NCBI GenBank assembly: GCA_002360495.1
Contig: DEQO01000125.1
Span: forward strand, 1-64,000
DNA from: Flavobacteriales bacterium UBA3364
GTDB lineage: Bacteria > Bacteroidota > Bacteroidia > Flavobacteriales_F > PHOS-HE28
DNA: 64,000 nt
Reading direction: 5' to 3'
Shown here piece after piece: positions 43,637 to 52,900 of the stretch. Every line of letters begins with the position of its first letter. Within the stretch, counting starts at the first letter, position 1. The translations under genes were made by a program, and so were the position numbers. The notes below the pieces were generated by a model, which worked only from the letters and a program-made list of their open reading frames with translations, did no database searches and was not told the DNA's origin.

Positions 43637-45234
43637 TGGGCCGACGGGGCCTGTTGTGCATCGTCCTGTTGCTCCTTGGTGCATGTGCCCAGGTGCGCGA
43701 GATAACAGGCGGTGAAAAGGACAGCGTTCCGCCGGTGCTTCTTTCAGCAAAGCCGGAGAACGGGTCCGTCCATTTCAACAGCAAGGTCATCCTCCTCGAA
43801 TTCGATGAGCGCATCCAATTGGACAAGGTGCGTGACCGTCTGCTGATCTCTCCGCCCCTCGAAGAGCAACCCACGGTCAAGATCGTCGGTTCGCGCGGCG
43901 TGGAGATCACGTTGAACGGCGCACTTCAGCCCAACACGACCTATACGTTCAACCTCGGGGAGTGTGTGAAGGACCTTGCCGAGGGCAACGCGGCGCCTGG
44001 TCTTTCTTACGTACTATCCACTGGCGATCAACTGGACGCTTTGCGAGTTTCCGGTGCCGTGGTGAACGCCTTCACCGGACAACCGGAAAAGGACATGCTG
44101 GTGATGCTGCATGCCGAGGGGGACACGACCTCGTTCCGCAGCGGCCGCCCGGCCTACATGACGAGGTGCGATGCCTTGGGCATCTTCTCCATCCCCAATC
44201 TTCCCGAAGGACGTTTTGACGTGTATGCGCTCCACGATAAGAACGCGAACTACCGCTACGACCTGCCCAATGAGGAGATCGCTTTCCTGGACAGTGCTTG
44301 TGTGCTTTCCGGCATGGACAGCGTGGCCCCTATCCTATTGCTCAACTCCTTTCTTCCGACCAGTCCTTCCCAACAAGTACGTTCTTCGAAGGTCGTCCCC
44401 GATGGGGCTTTGCAACTCGTCCTAGCGCGATCGGCCGATACGTTGACCATTCGGGATGTGGCACGCTCAGGCGGTGCGCTGGTGTGGGACCCGGAGTGGA
44501 ACAGGACCCGTGATACCGTTCTGCTGTGGCCGTCGGACACCACCCTGCTCGTTGAGGGAAGCTACGCGGTCAGCGATGGTGGCCTGGCCCTGGACACCAT
44601 CCGCTACCGACCTGTACAGCGCATGCCCTTCAACACAGGGCTTTCGGCCGTTCTGAAGGAGGATGGGACCGGCGCTTCGATCCGCCTGCGGGCGGCTCGT
44701 CCGATCCGTGAAGTGGACACCGCCCGTTTCGAACTGGTACGGGACAGCATCCCGCTCAGCTTCCGAGTGGAACGGAACTCCGAAGATACCCGGACGATCC
44801 TGCTCAACGCCGATCTGCCACCGGGAAGCTCGGCCTGGTTGACGGTCCTGCCCAAAGCGGTCCGCGACATCTACGATGGCGTCAACGATACGCTGAGGGT
44901 CGCCTTGGGGCGCGCTGCGGAACAAGCCACTGGGACACTGCGGGTGAATGTGAGCGGCCTCGACAGCAACGAGCACTATCTCCTTCAATTGCTCGACGGC
45001 CAGCAACGCACAACGCAGAGCGCGCTGATCGATGTCGGCGCGCCGACGGTGCATTGGCAGCGGCTGCTTCCGGGGCGATCGACCTTGCGCTTGGTGGCCG
45101 ACCACAACCGGAACGGGCACTGGGACACCGGGGAGTGGGCCTCCAGGCGCCAACCGGAACGGACGTGGTACCATCCGGAGGCCGTGAACGTGCGCGCCGC
45201 GTGGGACGTGGTCGTGGACTGGAAGCTGGACTGA
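43636..45234 (+). CDS. Lipoprotein with N-terminal Ig-like (Big_5) domain
   Basis: A 532-aa lipoprotein. The signal is MGRRGLLCIVLLLLGACAQV with lipobox LLGAC. Directly after it comes REITGGEKDSVPPVLLSAKP, then FNSKVILLEFDERIQLDKV and LQPNTTYTFNLGECVKDLAE, the SbsA/Big_5 Ig-like domain pattern (GGP/KD..PP......P...). Later a carboxypeptidase-regulatory-like fold is suggested by VSGAVVNAFTGQPEKDMLVM, then GIFSIPNLPEGRFDVYALHD. The C-terminal third is a beta-rich tail ending HNRNGHWDTGEWASRRQPER. This architecture is common in Bacteroidota with no assigned function. It starts on the last base of the msrC stop codon. Confidence 0.88.
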   Translation: MGRRGLLCIVLLLLGACAQVREITGGEKDSVPPVLLSAKPENGSVHFNSKVILLEFDERIQLDKVRDRLLISPPLEEQPTVKIVGSRGVEITLNGALQPNTTYTFNLGECVKDLAEGNAAPGLSYVLSTGDQLDALRVSGAVVNAFTGQPEKDMLVMLHAEGDTTSFRSGRPAYMTRCDALGIFSIPNLPEGRFDVYALHDKNANYRYDLPNEEIAFLDSACVLSGMDSVAPILLLNSFLPTSPSQQVRSSKVVPDGALQLVLARSADTLTIRDVARSGGALVWDPEWNRTRDTVLLWPSDTTLLVEGSYAVSDGGLALDTIRYRPVQRMPFNTGLSAVLKEDGTGASIRLRAARPIREVDTARFELVRDSIPLSFRVERNSEDTRTILLNADLPPGSSAWLTVLPKAVRDIYDGVNDTLRVALGRAAEQATGTLRVNVSGLDSNEHYLLQLLDGQQRTTQSALIDVGAPTVHWQRLLPGRSTLRLVADHNRNGHWDTGEWASRRQPERTWYHPEAVNVRAAWDVVVDWKLD

Positions 45235-45333
45235 CCGGCAGGTCGCCCTTACCGCCGTCCAGGGGTGCAGCAACCTTGCCCCGGTCGCGAGCGTAGAACG
45301 GCCGCCACCACCCTTGCTCATCGGTGGTCGTTG

Positions 45334-48300
45334 ATGAAGAACCCTTCCATTCCTGTGTTCAGGGGTCCACGTTGGTCGCGCAGCATCGTGCTGCTCCTGA
45401 TGCTGGTATCGATCGGCCTGGTCCACGCCCAGAACACCACCGTACTGCCCACCCGCGGTACCCGGTTCTGGACCGGCTTCATGCAGAACGGTTTTGGCGC
45501 CCAAAGCTTGAAGGTGCATATCCTGAGCACCTCGGCGACCTCTGGTACGGTGACCATACCCCTGACCGGCTGGAGCGCGAGCTTCTCGGTCGCCGCCAAC
45601 AACGTCGCGATCGTCGATGTACCCACGAGCGCGGAGAACAATGGTTCCGGGAACACCGCCTCGAAGGGTGTGCTCATCCAGAGCAACGACAGCGTGAACG
45701 TCTTCATCAGCAGCTTCCAGAATTTCACGCACGACCTCTCCCAAGTGCTGCCCGAATCCTCGTTGGGCAACACGTACCGCGTTGACAGTTACCAAGGCCT
45801 GCCGAACTTCAACAACCTGCACAAAAGCGAGCTGCTCGTGGTGGCCACGCAGGATGGAACACAGGTGCGCATCACACCCTCGGTGAACACCTTGAACGGG
45901 AACGTCGCTGGAACACCCTTCCTGGTGAACCTGAACGAAGGCCAGAGCTACCAGGTACAAGCAGCAACGGATGCCCTGGACCTGACCGGAACGTTGGTGG
46001 AGGCGACAGCGACCAGCGGAACCTGCCGTCCTTTCGTGGTGATCGGCGGTTCCATGTGCGCAACGGTACCGGGTGCCTGCCAGGCCTGCGACGCGATCTT
46101 CGAACAACTCATTCCCGTCACGGCATGGGGAACACGCTACTTCACGGCCCCGATCAGCGGTGTCAACACCAGCACGTACCGCGTCCTGGCCCATAGCAAT
46201 GGGACGTCGATCTCCATCAACGGCGGTGCACCGATCATGCTGAATGCGGGGCAGCGCCACGAAGTGAACGGGTCCACGGCGCCGGTCTGCATCCAAGCCA
46301 ACCTGCCTGTAAGTGTCGTCCAATTGCTGGAAGGATACAGCTGTGCCGGGAACGGCGATCCTTCACTATTGCTGGTGTCACCTGCGGAACGGATGTCCAC
46401 GAGGGCGACGTTCAGCACGTCCACCTCCTCTCAACTGAGCCAACACAGTGTCAGCCTCATCGTTCCTGTTGCTGCGGTTGGACAGATCACGCTGGACGGC
46501 GTGGTCGTGAACCCGTCCTTGTTCCAATCCTATCCCGGCTGCACGGACCGCAAGCATGCGAAAGTCCCGGTGTTGGCCGGAGTACACAGGATCCAAGCAG
46601 CAACGGGTTTCCAGGCATACATGTTCGGTACAGGGTACGGTGAGAGCTACGCAGCCTCCGTGCACGATATCCGGGCCGTTCCGGTACAGGAGGATTCCAT
46701 CGTCTGTGGCGGCGGTCCGCTCACCCTCAATGCACCGGAGCCCTTGAACAACGCCACATGGTCCGAGGCCGATTCCCCCAACACCGTACTCGCGACCGGT
46801 AACAGTTACTCCTTCACACCGACTTCCAGTGGGAGCTATACCGTGACCGGTATCCTGCCCGTGAGCGGCTGCCCGCGCAGTTTCACCTACCACGTCGGTA
46901 TCCCGTTGACGATCCCCACGTTGCTCACCGCGAACGACCAACCATCCATCAATATCTGCCAGTACGAACCGGTGCAGCTCGCGCTCGTTCCTCCGCCCGA
47001 CCCGGCATGGTTCGAGATCCAATGGTCGCCAGCCTATTCGCTGGACAATGACACGATCTCCAACCCGGTCGCCATGCCGATGACCAGCACGTGGTACCGT
47101 GTCCGGGTGATCAGCCCGAGCGGTTGCGGGAACATGGACGATAGCATCCGGGTGAACGTGACCGGCGCGCGCATCCTCGATCTTGGTCTTACAGCGGATC
47201 CGCCAGCGGTCTGCTTGGGGAATACCGTGCAACTCGGTAGCCGTGCATTGCGCGTGATGGCGAGCGACCTTTTCGATGGAACGCCCGGCAGCACATGGAC
47301 CGCGATCCAGGGCGGCGTGGTGAGCAATGCCTGCGGAAGCCAGAGCGGATCGGCACTTTACTTCGATGGCAATGGTCAACGCTACGCACAGACCGTGGGG
47401 CTGAACACGAATGGCGGTGGACAGCTGCGCTTCAGGCTGAAGATCGCAACGGACGTATCGCCATGCGACAACGCCGATGCAGGTGAGGATGTCGTGCTGG
47501 AATACTCCACCAACAACGGGCTCAACTGGAACTTGATCGACACCTATGATCAGGATGGGTTCCCTGGGTTCGAGCCCTTGCAAGTGACCATTCCGGCTCC
47601 GGCACAAACAGCGAACACGATGTTCCGTTTGCGCCAGCTGGCGCACAATGGGTCCGGGCACGACAACTGGGCCGTCGATGACTTTCTGTCCGCCAAATAC
47701 GACAACAACTGGTTGGGCTATGGCTGGTCACAACCGGGTACCTTGAACAACGCCGCTTCACCGTCCCCGGTCGCAACACCAACGACCACGGGCTGGTACG
47801 TGCTGAGCGCGACCGATCCAACGGCCGGATGCGTGTACCAGGATTCCGTGCAGGTGCAGGTCGACCCCGCTTTCAGCTTGGGCATTACGCCCAACACGAC
47901 ACTGTGTGCGGTAGCGGGCCTACCGCTCACTGCGACGCCGAGTTCCGGCACCGGCATCACCTATGCGTGGTCGCCGAACAACGGTACGTTGAGCGCCCTC
48001 AATGTGCAATCGCCCATCGCCACGCCGACATCGACGACAACCTACAGTGTCACCGCAACGACCTCCATCGGCTGCACGGCGAACCGACAGGTCACCATCA
48101 CCGTTGGTCAACTGCTGAGCTTCAACGTGACAGCTGCGAACGATACGTTGTGCCAAGGCGGATCGACGCAGCTCACGGCCACGGCTTCCGGAGGTAGCGG
48201 GCTTACCTACGCTTGGACCGGTGCGGGGTTGAACAATGCCGCCATCGCTAACCCGATCGCAACTCCCACCCAAACCACCACTTACACCAGTGTGGTTACA

Positions 48301-50349
48301 CACACCGCCAGTGGATGCACGTTGAGCCAAAGCGTGACCGTTGTGGTGACAACGGGCTACACGGCAAATGCCGGACCCGACCTCACCTTGTGCACAACCC
48401 TCGGCCATCAGATCGTCCTGCAGCACAATGTGCCCAACCCGACCTACCATTGGACACCGGCTGCAAACCTCAATTCGAGCACCATCGCATCCCCCACGAT
48501 CCTGACCGATGCTACTGCGACATACAGCGTGACCATATCCGACCTCAATGGTTGCTCTGTAAGTGATCAGGTGACGATCACGCGCGCCTTCTCCGGATTG
48601 CCCGCACAGAGCAGCGCCAGCGGTTGTGCGAACGCACCACCGACCCTGACCGCCCCGCAGAGCGGTGCGAGCTATCTGTGGAGCACCGGCGCCGTCTCGC
48701 CCACCATCGTGCCCACTGCTTCCGGTCCACATACGGTGACGATCACCGATGCACAGGGATGTGAGGCATCGACCACCTTCAACGTGACCTTGTTCGCCTT
48801 GCCGGTCGTGAACCTTGGTCCCGACCTTGCGCTCTGCGGTGCAAGCAGCCAGGTCTTGAACGCCGGTAATGCGGGTAGCACCTTCCATTGGAACACGGCC
48901 GCTACAACGCAACAGATCACGGTTTCCACCAGTGGGACCTATTCCGTCAACGTGACCAACACGAACAACTGCAGCGCATCGGATGCGGTGAACATCCAGC
49001 TCAACAGCCTCCCGGTCGATCCGCTCCAGGATGTCACGTCCTGCACCACGAGCATGGTGACGTTGGACGCCGGGAACAGTGGTAGCACATATCTCTGGAA
49101 CACCGGTGCCGCGACACAAACGATACATCCAACGACCAGCGGCACATACAGTGTCGCAGTGACCACACCACAGAACTGCACCGCGACCTTCGATGCGGAG
49201 GTGACCTTGGTCCCCATCGTGGTCGTCGACCTTGGGAACGATACGACCATTTGCCTGGGGAGTTCCGTGGTGCTCAATGCTGGGAACCCCGGTCTCTCCT
49301 ATGCCTGGAGCACCGGTGCAACATCACAGTCCATATCCGTTCAGTCCGCTGGAACGTACAGTGTTGTCGTAGGGAACGGATCCTGCACAGCAACGGACGC
49401 TATTGTCATAGCCACGCAAGCCCCTCCTTTGGATGTGTTGCAGGACGTGACCCAATGCAGTGGCCAAGCTGCCCTGCTGGACGCCGGGAACGCAGGGTGC
49501 ACCTATCTGTGGAGCCAAGGTACCAACGCACAAACGCTTGCTGTGAACGCCAGTGGGACCTATAGTGTCATAGTGACCGATCCAATAGGATGCTCCGGCA
49601 CGTTCGATGCCGTGGTCCAACTCGTCGCTCCACCGGTCGTTCAGCTGGGTCCCGATACGGTGCTTTGCGATGGGGAGGCCTTGGTGGTGGATGCCGGAAA
49701 TCCTGGATCCAGTTACTTGTGGAGCGATGGATCGACCGCACGCACCATCACCATACGTGAGCCCGGCACCTACACTGCACTGGTGAACAACGGACTCTGT
49801 CAGCGCAGTGATGCGATCGTTGTCGCCTTCGATCCGTCGCCAGCGCAAATGGCAACACGACAGTTCCACACTTGCCTGGGGGAGGACCAACAGTATGTCC
49901 GCCTGGATGCCGGCAATCCCGGGTCGCGATACGAGTGGTCAACTGGAGAACATGCCCAAGTGATACTGGCCGGGGCCTACGGTTGGTACGTTGTTGAAGT
50001 GACCAACCAGTTCGATTGTGCCGGGCGCGATTCCGCCCAGGTGATCGAGTACTGCCCTTCGGCGATCTTCATTCCCAATACGTTCACCCCGAACGGCGAT
50101 GGCACCAACGATACCTTCATTCCCGTTGGCAAGAACATCGCAGCGATGCACCTCTACGTGTTCGATCGCTGGGGCGATCTGCTCTTCGAAAGCGACGACC
50201 CCACGATGGGTTGGGACGGCACCTATGGTGGCGAAGTGGTGAAGAACGACATCTATGTCTGGCGGCTTTCCTACAAGTTCTTCGAGGACAAGGACGGGGC
50301 CATCGGTATGGAGCAGGAACAGCTGGGGCACGTGCAGGTGCTCCGATGA
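45334..50349 (+). CDS. Giant IgGFc-binding-like, multi-repeat T9SS type B protein
   Basis: A 1671-aa secreted protein starting MKNPSIPVFRGPRWSRSIVL with a signal ending VSIGLVHAQ; the frame is open upstream to 45265. Residues about 30-440 match the bacterial IgGFc-binding N-terminal domain (TRGTRFWTGFMQNGFGAQSL, VNVFISSFQNFTHDLSQVLP, YSCAGNGDPSLLLVSPAERM). About 640-785 resemble a reelin-like domain (GTPGSTWTAIQGGVVSNACG, then VVLEYSTNNGLNWNLIDTYD). From about 860 to 1570 there are many Ig/PKD-like repeats, the last six or more of the form C....LDAGN.GS.Y.WSTG...Q.I.V..SGTYSV. The end is the type B sorting domain IFIPNTFTPNGDGTNDTFIP, then VFDRWGDLLFESDDP and GWDGTYGGE. It is likely a large surface adhesin. 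Confidence 0.93.
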   Translation: MKNPSIPVFRGPRWSRSIVLLLMLVSIGLVHAQNTTVLPTRGTRFWTGFMQNGFGAQSLKVHILSTSATSGTVTIPLTGWSASFSVAANNVAIVDVPTSAENNGSGNTASKGVLIQSNDSVNVFISSFQNFTHDLSQVLPESSLGNTYRVDSYQGLPNFNNLHKSELLVVATQDGTQVRITPSVNTLNGNVAGTPFLVNLNEGQSYQVQAATDALDLTGTLVEATATSGTCRPFVVIGGSMCATVPGACQACDAIFEQLIPVTAWGTRYFTAPISGVNTSTYRVLAHSNGTSISINGGAPIMLNAGQRHEVNGSTAPVCIQANLPVSVVQLLEGYSCAGNGDPSLLLVSPAERMSTRATFSTSTSSQLSQHSVSLIVPVAAVGQITLDGVVVNPSLFQSYPGCTDRKHAKVPVLAGVHRIQAATGFQAYMFGTGYGESYAASVHDIRAVPVQEDSIVCGGGPLTLNAPEPLNNATWSEADSPNTVLATGNSYSFTPTSSGSYTVTGILPVSGCPRSFTYHVGIPLTIPTLLTANDQPSINICQYEPVQLALVPPPDPAWFEIQWSPAYSLDNDTISNPVAMPMTSTWYRVRVISPSGCGNMDDSIRVNVTGARILDLGLTADPPAVCLGNTVQLGSRALRVMASDLFDGTPGSTWTAIQGGVVSNACGSQSGSALYFDGNGQRYAQTVGLNTNGGGQLRFRLKIATDVSPCDNADAGEDVVLEYSTNNGLNWNLIDTYDQDGFPGFEPLQVTIPAPAQTANTMFRLRQLAHNGSGHDNWAVDDFLSAKYDNNWLGYGWSQPGTLNNAASPSPVATPTTTGWYVLSATDPTAGCVYQDSVQVQVDPAFSLGITPNTTLCAVAGLPLTATPSSGTGITYAWSPNNGTLSALNVQSPIATPTSTTTYSVTATTSIGCTANRQVTITVGQLLSFNVTAANDTLCQGGSTQLTATASGGSGLTYAWTGAGLNNAAIANPIATPTQTTTYTSVVTHTASGCTLSQSVTVVVTTGYTANAGPDLTLCTTLGHQIVLQHNVPNPTYHWTPAANLNSSTIASPTILTDATATYSVTISDLNGCSVSDQVTITRAFSGLPAQSSASGCANAPPTLTAPQSGASYLWSTGAVSPTIVPTASGPHTVTITDAQGCEASTTFNVTLFALPVVNLGPDLALCGASSQVLNAGNAGSTFHWNTAATTQQITVSTSGTYSVNVTNTNNCSASDAVNIQLNSLPVDPLQDVTSCTTSMVTLDAGNSGSTYLWNTGAATQTIHPTTSGTYSVAVTTPQNCTATFDAEVTLVPIVVVDLGNDTTICLGSSVVLNAGNPGLSYAWSTGATSQSISVQSAGTYSVVVGNGSCTATDAIVIATQAPPLDVLQDVTQCSGQAALLDAGNAGCTYLWSQGTNAQTLAVNASGTYSVIVTDPIGCSGTFDAVVQLVAPPVVQLGPDTVLCDGEALVVDAGNPGSSYLWSDGSTARTITIREPGTYTALVNNGLCQRSDAIVVAFDPSPAQMATRQFHTCLGEDQQYVRLDAGNPGSRYEWSTGEHAQVILAGAYGWYVVEVTNQFDCAGRDSAQVIEYCPSAIFIPNTFTPNGDGTNDTFIPVGKNIAAMHLYVFDRWGDLLFESDDPTMGWDGTYGGEVVKNDIYVWRLSYKFFEDKDGAIGMEQEQLGHVQVLR

Positions 50350-50362
50350 TCGACCCCCGCGT

Positions 50363-51142
50363 TCAGTAGCGCAGTTCGAAGTCGTCAGCCTCCTTCGCCA
50401 CAGGGAACTTCTCCCGGAAATCGGCGAGCGCACTCCAGTCCAAGGCAACGGTCGCAATGCCCACTTGTGAAGGCATCACACTTCCGATCACCGCACCACG
50501 CGGATCGATCACCACCGAGTCGCCCGTGTAGTGGATGCTCTTGCCATCCATACCAACCCGGTTCACACCGGCCACGTAGCACTGGTTCTCGATGGCCCGT
50601 GCGATGAGCAACTGGCTCCATGGGTAACGACGTGCTTCAGGCCAATTGGCCACAAAGAGAATGGCGTCGTAGTCGCCGCGGTTACGAGCGAACACCGGGA
50701 AGCGAAGGTCGAAGCAGACCTGCAAGAGCACGCGCCAGCCGCGCCATTCCACCACCACGCGCTCCTCACCAGCGCTGTAGTGATCGGTCTCGTTGGCAAA
50801 GCGGAAGAGATGACGCTTGTCGTAGATCGTGACCTGTCCATCGGGCCGTACGAAGAGGCCGCGGTTATAGTACCTGCCACCATCGGTGATGATCACACTG
50901 CCGTAGATCGCAGCATCCAATGACTTCGCCTGCTCCCGCATCCACTTCACCGTTGGACCGTTCATGTCCTCCGCCAGCTCCGTGCTGCGCATGCTGAATC
51001 CAGTGGTGAACATTTCGGGCAGCACGATGAGATCGGACATCCCCTTCAACGCCGTGAGTTCCTCAGCGAACATCACGCGGTTCGCTGCGGCATCCTCCCA
51101 GTGGAGCATGCTCTGCACGAGTGTCACTCTCAGATCCTGCAT
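50363..51142 (-). CDS. Omega-amidase (nitrilase superfamily, YafV/NIT2 type)
   Basis: A 259-aa cytoplasmic amidohydrolase. The nitrilase triad is visible: Glu43 in LPEMFTTGFSM, Lys109 in IYDKRHLFRF and Cys143 in LQVCFDLRFPVF. YKRHLFRFANETDHYS-type spacing and NWPEARRYPWSQLLIARAIE match the YafV/NIT2 branch, which hydrolyses 2-oxoglutaramate and 2-oxosuccinamate. The neighbour ending 13 bp inside its start is an aminotransferase of the YbdL type, so the pair probably carries out transamination by glutamine followed by amide hydrolysis, pulling methionine regeneration forward. Confidence 0.92.
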   Translation of the reverse strand: MQDLRVTLVQSMLHWEDAAANRVMFAEELTALKGMSDLIVLPEMFTTGFSMRSTELAEDMNGPTVKWMREQAKSLDAAIYGSVIITDGGRYYNRGLFVRPDGQVTIYDKRHLFRFANETDHYSAGEERVVVEWRGWRVLLQVCFDLRFPVFARNRGDYDAILFVANWPEARRYPWSQLLIARAIENQCYVAGVNRVGMDGKSIHYTGDSVVIDPRGAVIGSVMPSQVGIATVALDWSALADFREKFPVAKEADDFELRY

Positions 51143-52272
51143 AGCTTCTCGATCGCGGCGTCCAAGGTAGCGTCCTGTTTGGCGAAGCAGAAGCGCAGCA
51201 GGCGTTGGCCGACGGGGGGGGCTTTGTAGAACGGTGAGAGCGGGATCGTCGCCACCCCGAACGCGCGCGTTACGCGTTGCGCGAAGGCCATGTCATCCTC
51301 ATCGCTGATCGCGCTGTAGTCAGCGGTCTGAAAATAGGAGCCTTCACACGGCAGCAGCTTGAAGCGGGATCCCTTCATTCCCGCAGCGAAGCGATCCCGC
51401 TTGGCCTGGTAGAACACAGGCACGTTCTCGTAGTGTGCTGGCTCCTTCATGTATGTCGCCAGCGCATGCTGGATGGGTGTGTTCGCGCTGAAGACGTTGA
51501 ACTGGTGCACCTTCCGGAACTCGATCATCAGTTCCTTCGGCGCGAGCACATAGCCCATCTTCCATCCCGTGGTGTGGAAGACCTTTCCGAAACTGAAGAT
51601 CACGAAGGCGCGATCCCGCAGCTCAGGCTGCTTGATCGCTGATGCGTGCGGTTCGCCATCGAAGACCAGGTGCTCGTAGACCTCATCGCTCAGCAGCACG
51701 ATGTCCGTGCCGCGCAGTATGGCGGCGATGCGTTCCATGTCCGCCTCTCGCAGGATCGTGCCCGCCGGATTGTGTGGCGTGTTGATCATCAGCATGCGTG
51801 TGCGCGGGGTGATCGCCGCTTGCACTGCATTCGCATCAAACTTCATGTCATCGCCGAGGCGCACGTGCACGGGCTTGCCGCCGAACAGTTCCACCGTGGG
51901 CGAGTAGCAGTCGTAAGCCGGGTCCACGATGATCACCTCGTCTCCCGGATGAACGACCGCACCGATGGCCGTGAAAATGGCCTGTGTTCCACCCGAGGTC
52001 ACGGTGATCTCCGTTTCCGGATCATAGCTGAAGCCATAGAGCCGTTGCACCTTGGCGGCGATCGCTTCGCGCAATGCAGGCAGGCCGGGCATCGGCGCGT
52101 ACTGGTTGTGACCGGCGCTCATGGCCTGATGCACGAGAACGCTCAACTTCTCATCGATCGGGAAATCCGGAAAGCCCTGGCTGAGGTTGATGGCGCCACA
52201 CTCTGCGGCCAGCTTGCTCATCACTGTGAAGATGGTGGTGCCGACGCGGGGAAGCTTGGAGGGGATGGGCAT
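51130..52272 (-). CDS. Methionine/glutamine-type aminotransferase (YbdL-like, class I)
   Basis: A 380-aa PLP enzyme. The start is taken at MPIPSKLPRVGTTIFTVMSK (the frame is open upstream to 52374), supported by a TAGTTTCG element at 52286-52279. Fold type I features: AINLSQGFPDFPIDEKLSVL, EITVTSGGTQAIFTAIGAVV, INTPHNPAGTILREADMERI, and the PLP lysine in VIFSFGKVFHTTGWKMGYVL. The sequence is closest in type to methionine aminotransferase YbdL and the kynurenine aminotransferase/glutamine transaminase K group. It overlaps the omega-amidase gene by 13 bp. Confidence 0.92.
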   Translation of the reverse strand: MPIPSKLPRVGTTIFTVMSKLAAECGAINLSQGFPDFPIDEKLSVLVHQAMSAGHNQYAPMPGLPALREAIAAKVQRLYGFSYDPETEITVTSGGTQAIFTAIGAVVHPGDEVIIVDPAYDCYSPTVELFGGKPVHVRLGDDMKFDANAVQAAITPRTRMLMINTPHNPAGTILREADMERIAAILRGTDIVLLSDEVYEHLVFDGEPHASAIKQPELRDRAFVIFSFGKVFHTTGWKMGYVLAPKELMIEFRKVHQFNVFSANTPIQHALATYMKEPAHYENVPVFYQAKRDRFAAGMKGSRFKLLPCEGSYFQTADYSAISDEDDMAFAQRVTRAFGVATIPLSPFYKAPPVGQRLLRFCFAKQDATLDAAIEKLCRI

Positions 52273-52335
52273 GTGCGACGAAACTAGATCGTTTGGGTGT
52301 TGTCTCCGATCCGACAACTCCCAGACCGCACCGCA

Positions 52336-52343
52336 TAGCTTTG
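52336..52343 (+). promoter_or_regulatory. Candidate -7 element of the 52357 gene
   Basis: TAGCTTTG, an exact TAnnTTTG, ends 13 bases before the ATG at 52357. No clear -33 element was seen. Confidence 0.45.
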
Positions 52344-52356
52344 ATAGCGCATCAGC

Positions 52357-52848
52357 ATGTCCTACCTCCGCCATTTCCTCCTCTGCCTCGGGCTAGCGGC
52401 TTCAAGCCGAGCTTCCTATGCGCAGACCGTGGAGGATCTACGCTGCGACACGGCCACGCTCCATGCTCTATTCAACGCATCGGTACAGGAGACACGCAAA
52501 CAGCTCCATGGCGATACGCGACCGAACCTGGTCAGGGTCACCGCCCTGCCGTCAAAGCCAGGGTCGTCACGGGAAGTCTGTACCCAGGAGTGTGGTACAT
52601 TCCTGGAATGGCCCCAAGCTTGGACCGATGCACTAGGGCTCACCACCGTCCCGATCGACAGCGCTGTGGACCAACGCGTCTTCATCAAGCGCCCCGTCTT
52701 CCGTTCGGCGAATACGTGTGTTGTGCCCTACTTCATCACGCCGACCGAATGGGGTGGCTGGGGCGGCTTTCTGGAGTTCCGGAAACGCGGGCAGCACTGG
52801 CGATTCAAGCGAGAGCGGACCACAGGGGTGAGCTGTGGTCCCTGGTAA
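52357..52848 (+). CDS. Small secreted protein, unknown
   Basis: A 163-aa protein with signal peptide MSYLRHFLLCLGLAASSRAS, then YAQ. The mature domain has six cysteines (including LRCDTATL, EVCTQECGTFLEW, ANTCVVPYF and VSCGPW), suggesting disulfides in an exported protein. Phrases such as VDQRVFIKRPVFRSANTCVV and EWGGWGGFLEFRKRGQHWRF look like a compact beta domain. No family is recognised. It is a stand-alone gene with its own -7 element, converging on sdhB across a terminator. Confidence 0.65.
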   Translation: MSYLRHFLLCLGLAASSRASYAQTVEDLRCDTATLHALFNASVQETRKQLHGDTRPNLVRVTALPSKPGSSREVCTQECGTFLEWPQAWTDALGLTTVPIDSAVDQRVFIKRPVFRSANTCVVPYFITPTEWGGWGGFLEFRKRGQHWRFKRERTTGVSCGPW

Positions 52849-52855
52849 TGCGAAA

Positions 52856-52874
52856 GGGCCGTCGATGACGGCCC
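52856..52874 (-). terminator. Terminator after sdhB
   Basis: An 8-bp perfect stem GGGCCGTC / GACGGCCC with a 3-base loop, followed on the minus strand by TTTCGC. It lies 27 bases past the sdhB stop and also closes the rightward 52357 gene. Confidence 0.65.
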
Positions 52875-52900
52875 CTCGTGCAAGCACTTCGGTGAGCGGG

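Noticed and set aside
44467..46323. A 618-codon minus-strand frame across two genes
   Set aside because: It spans the end of one real gene and the start of the next on the other strand and is low-complexity Arg/His/Gln.
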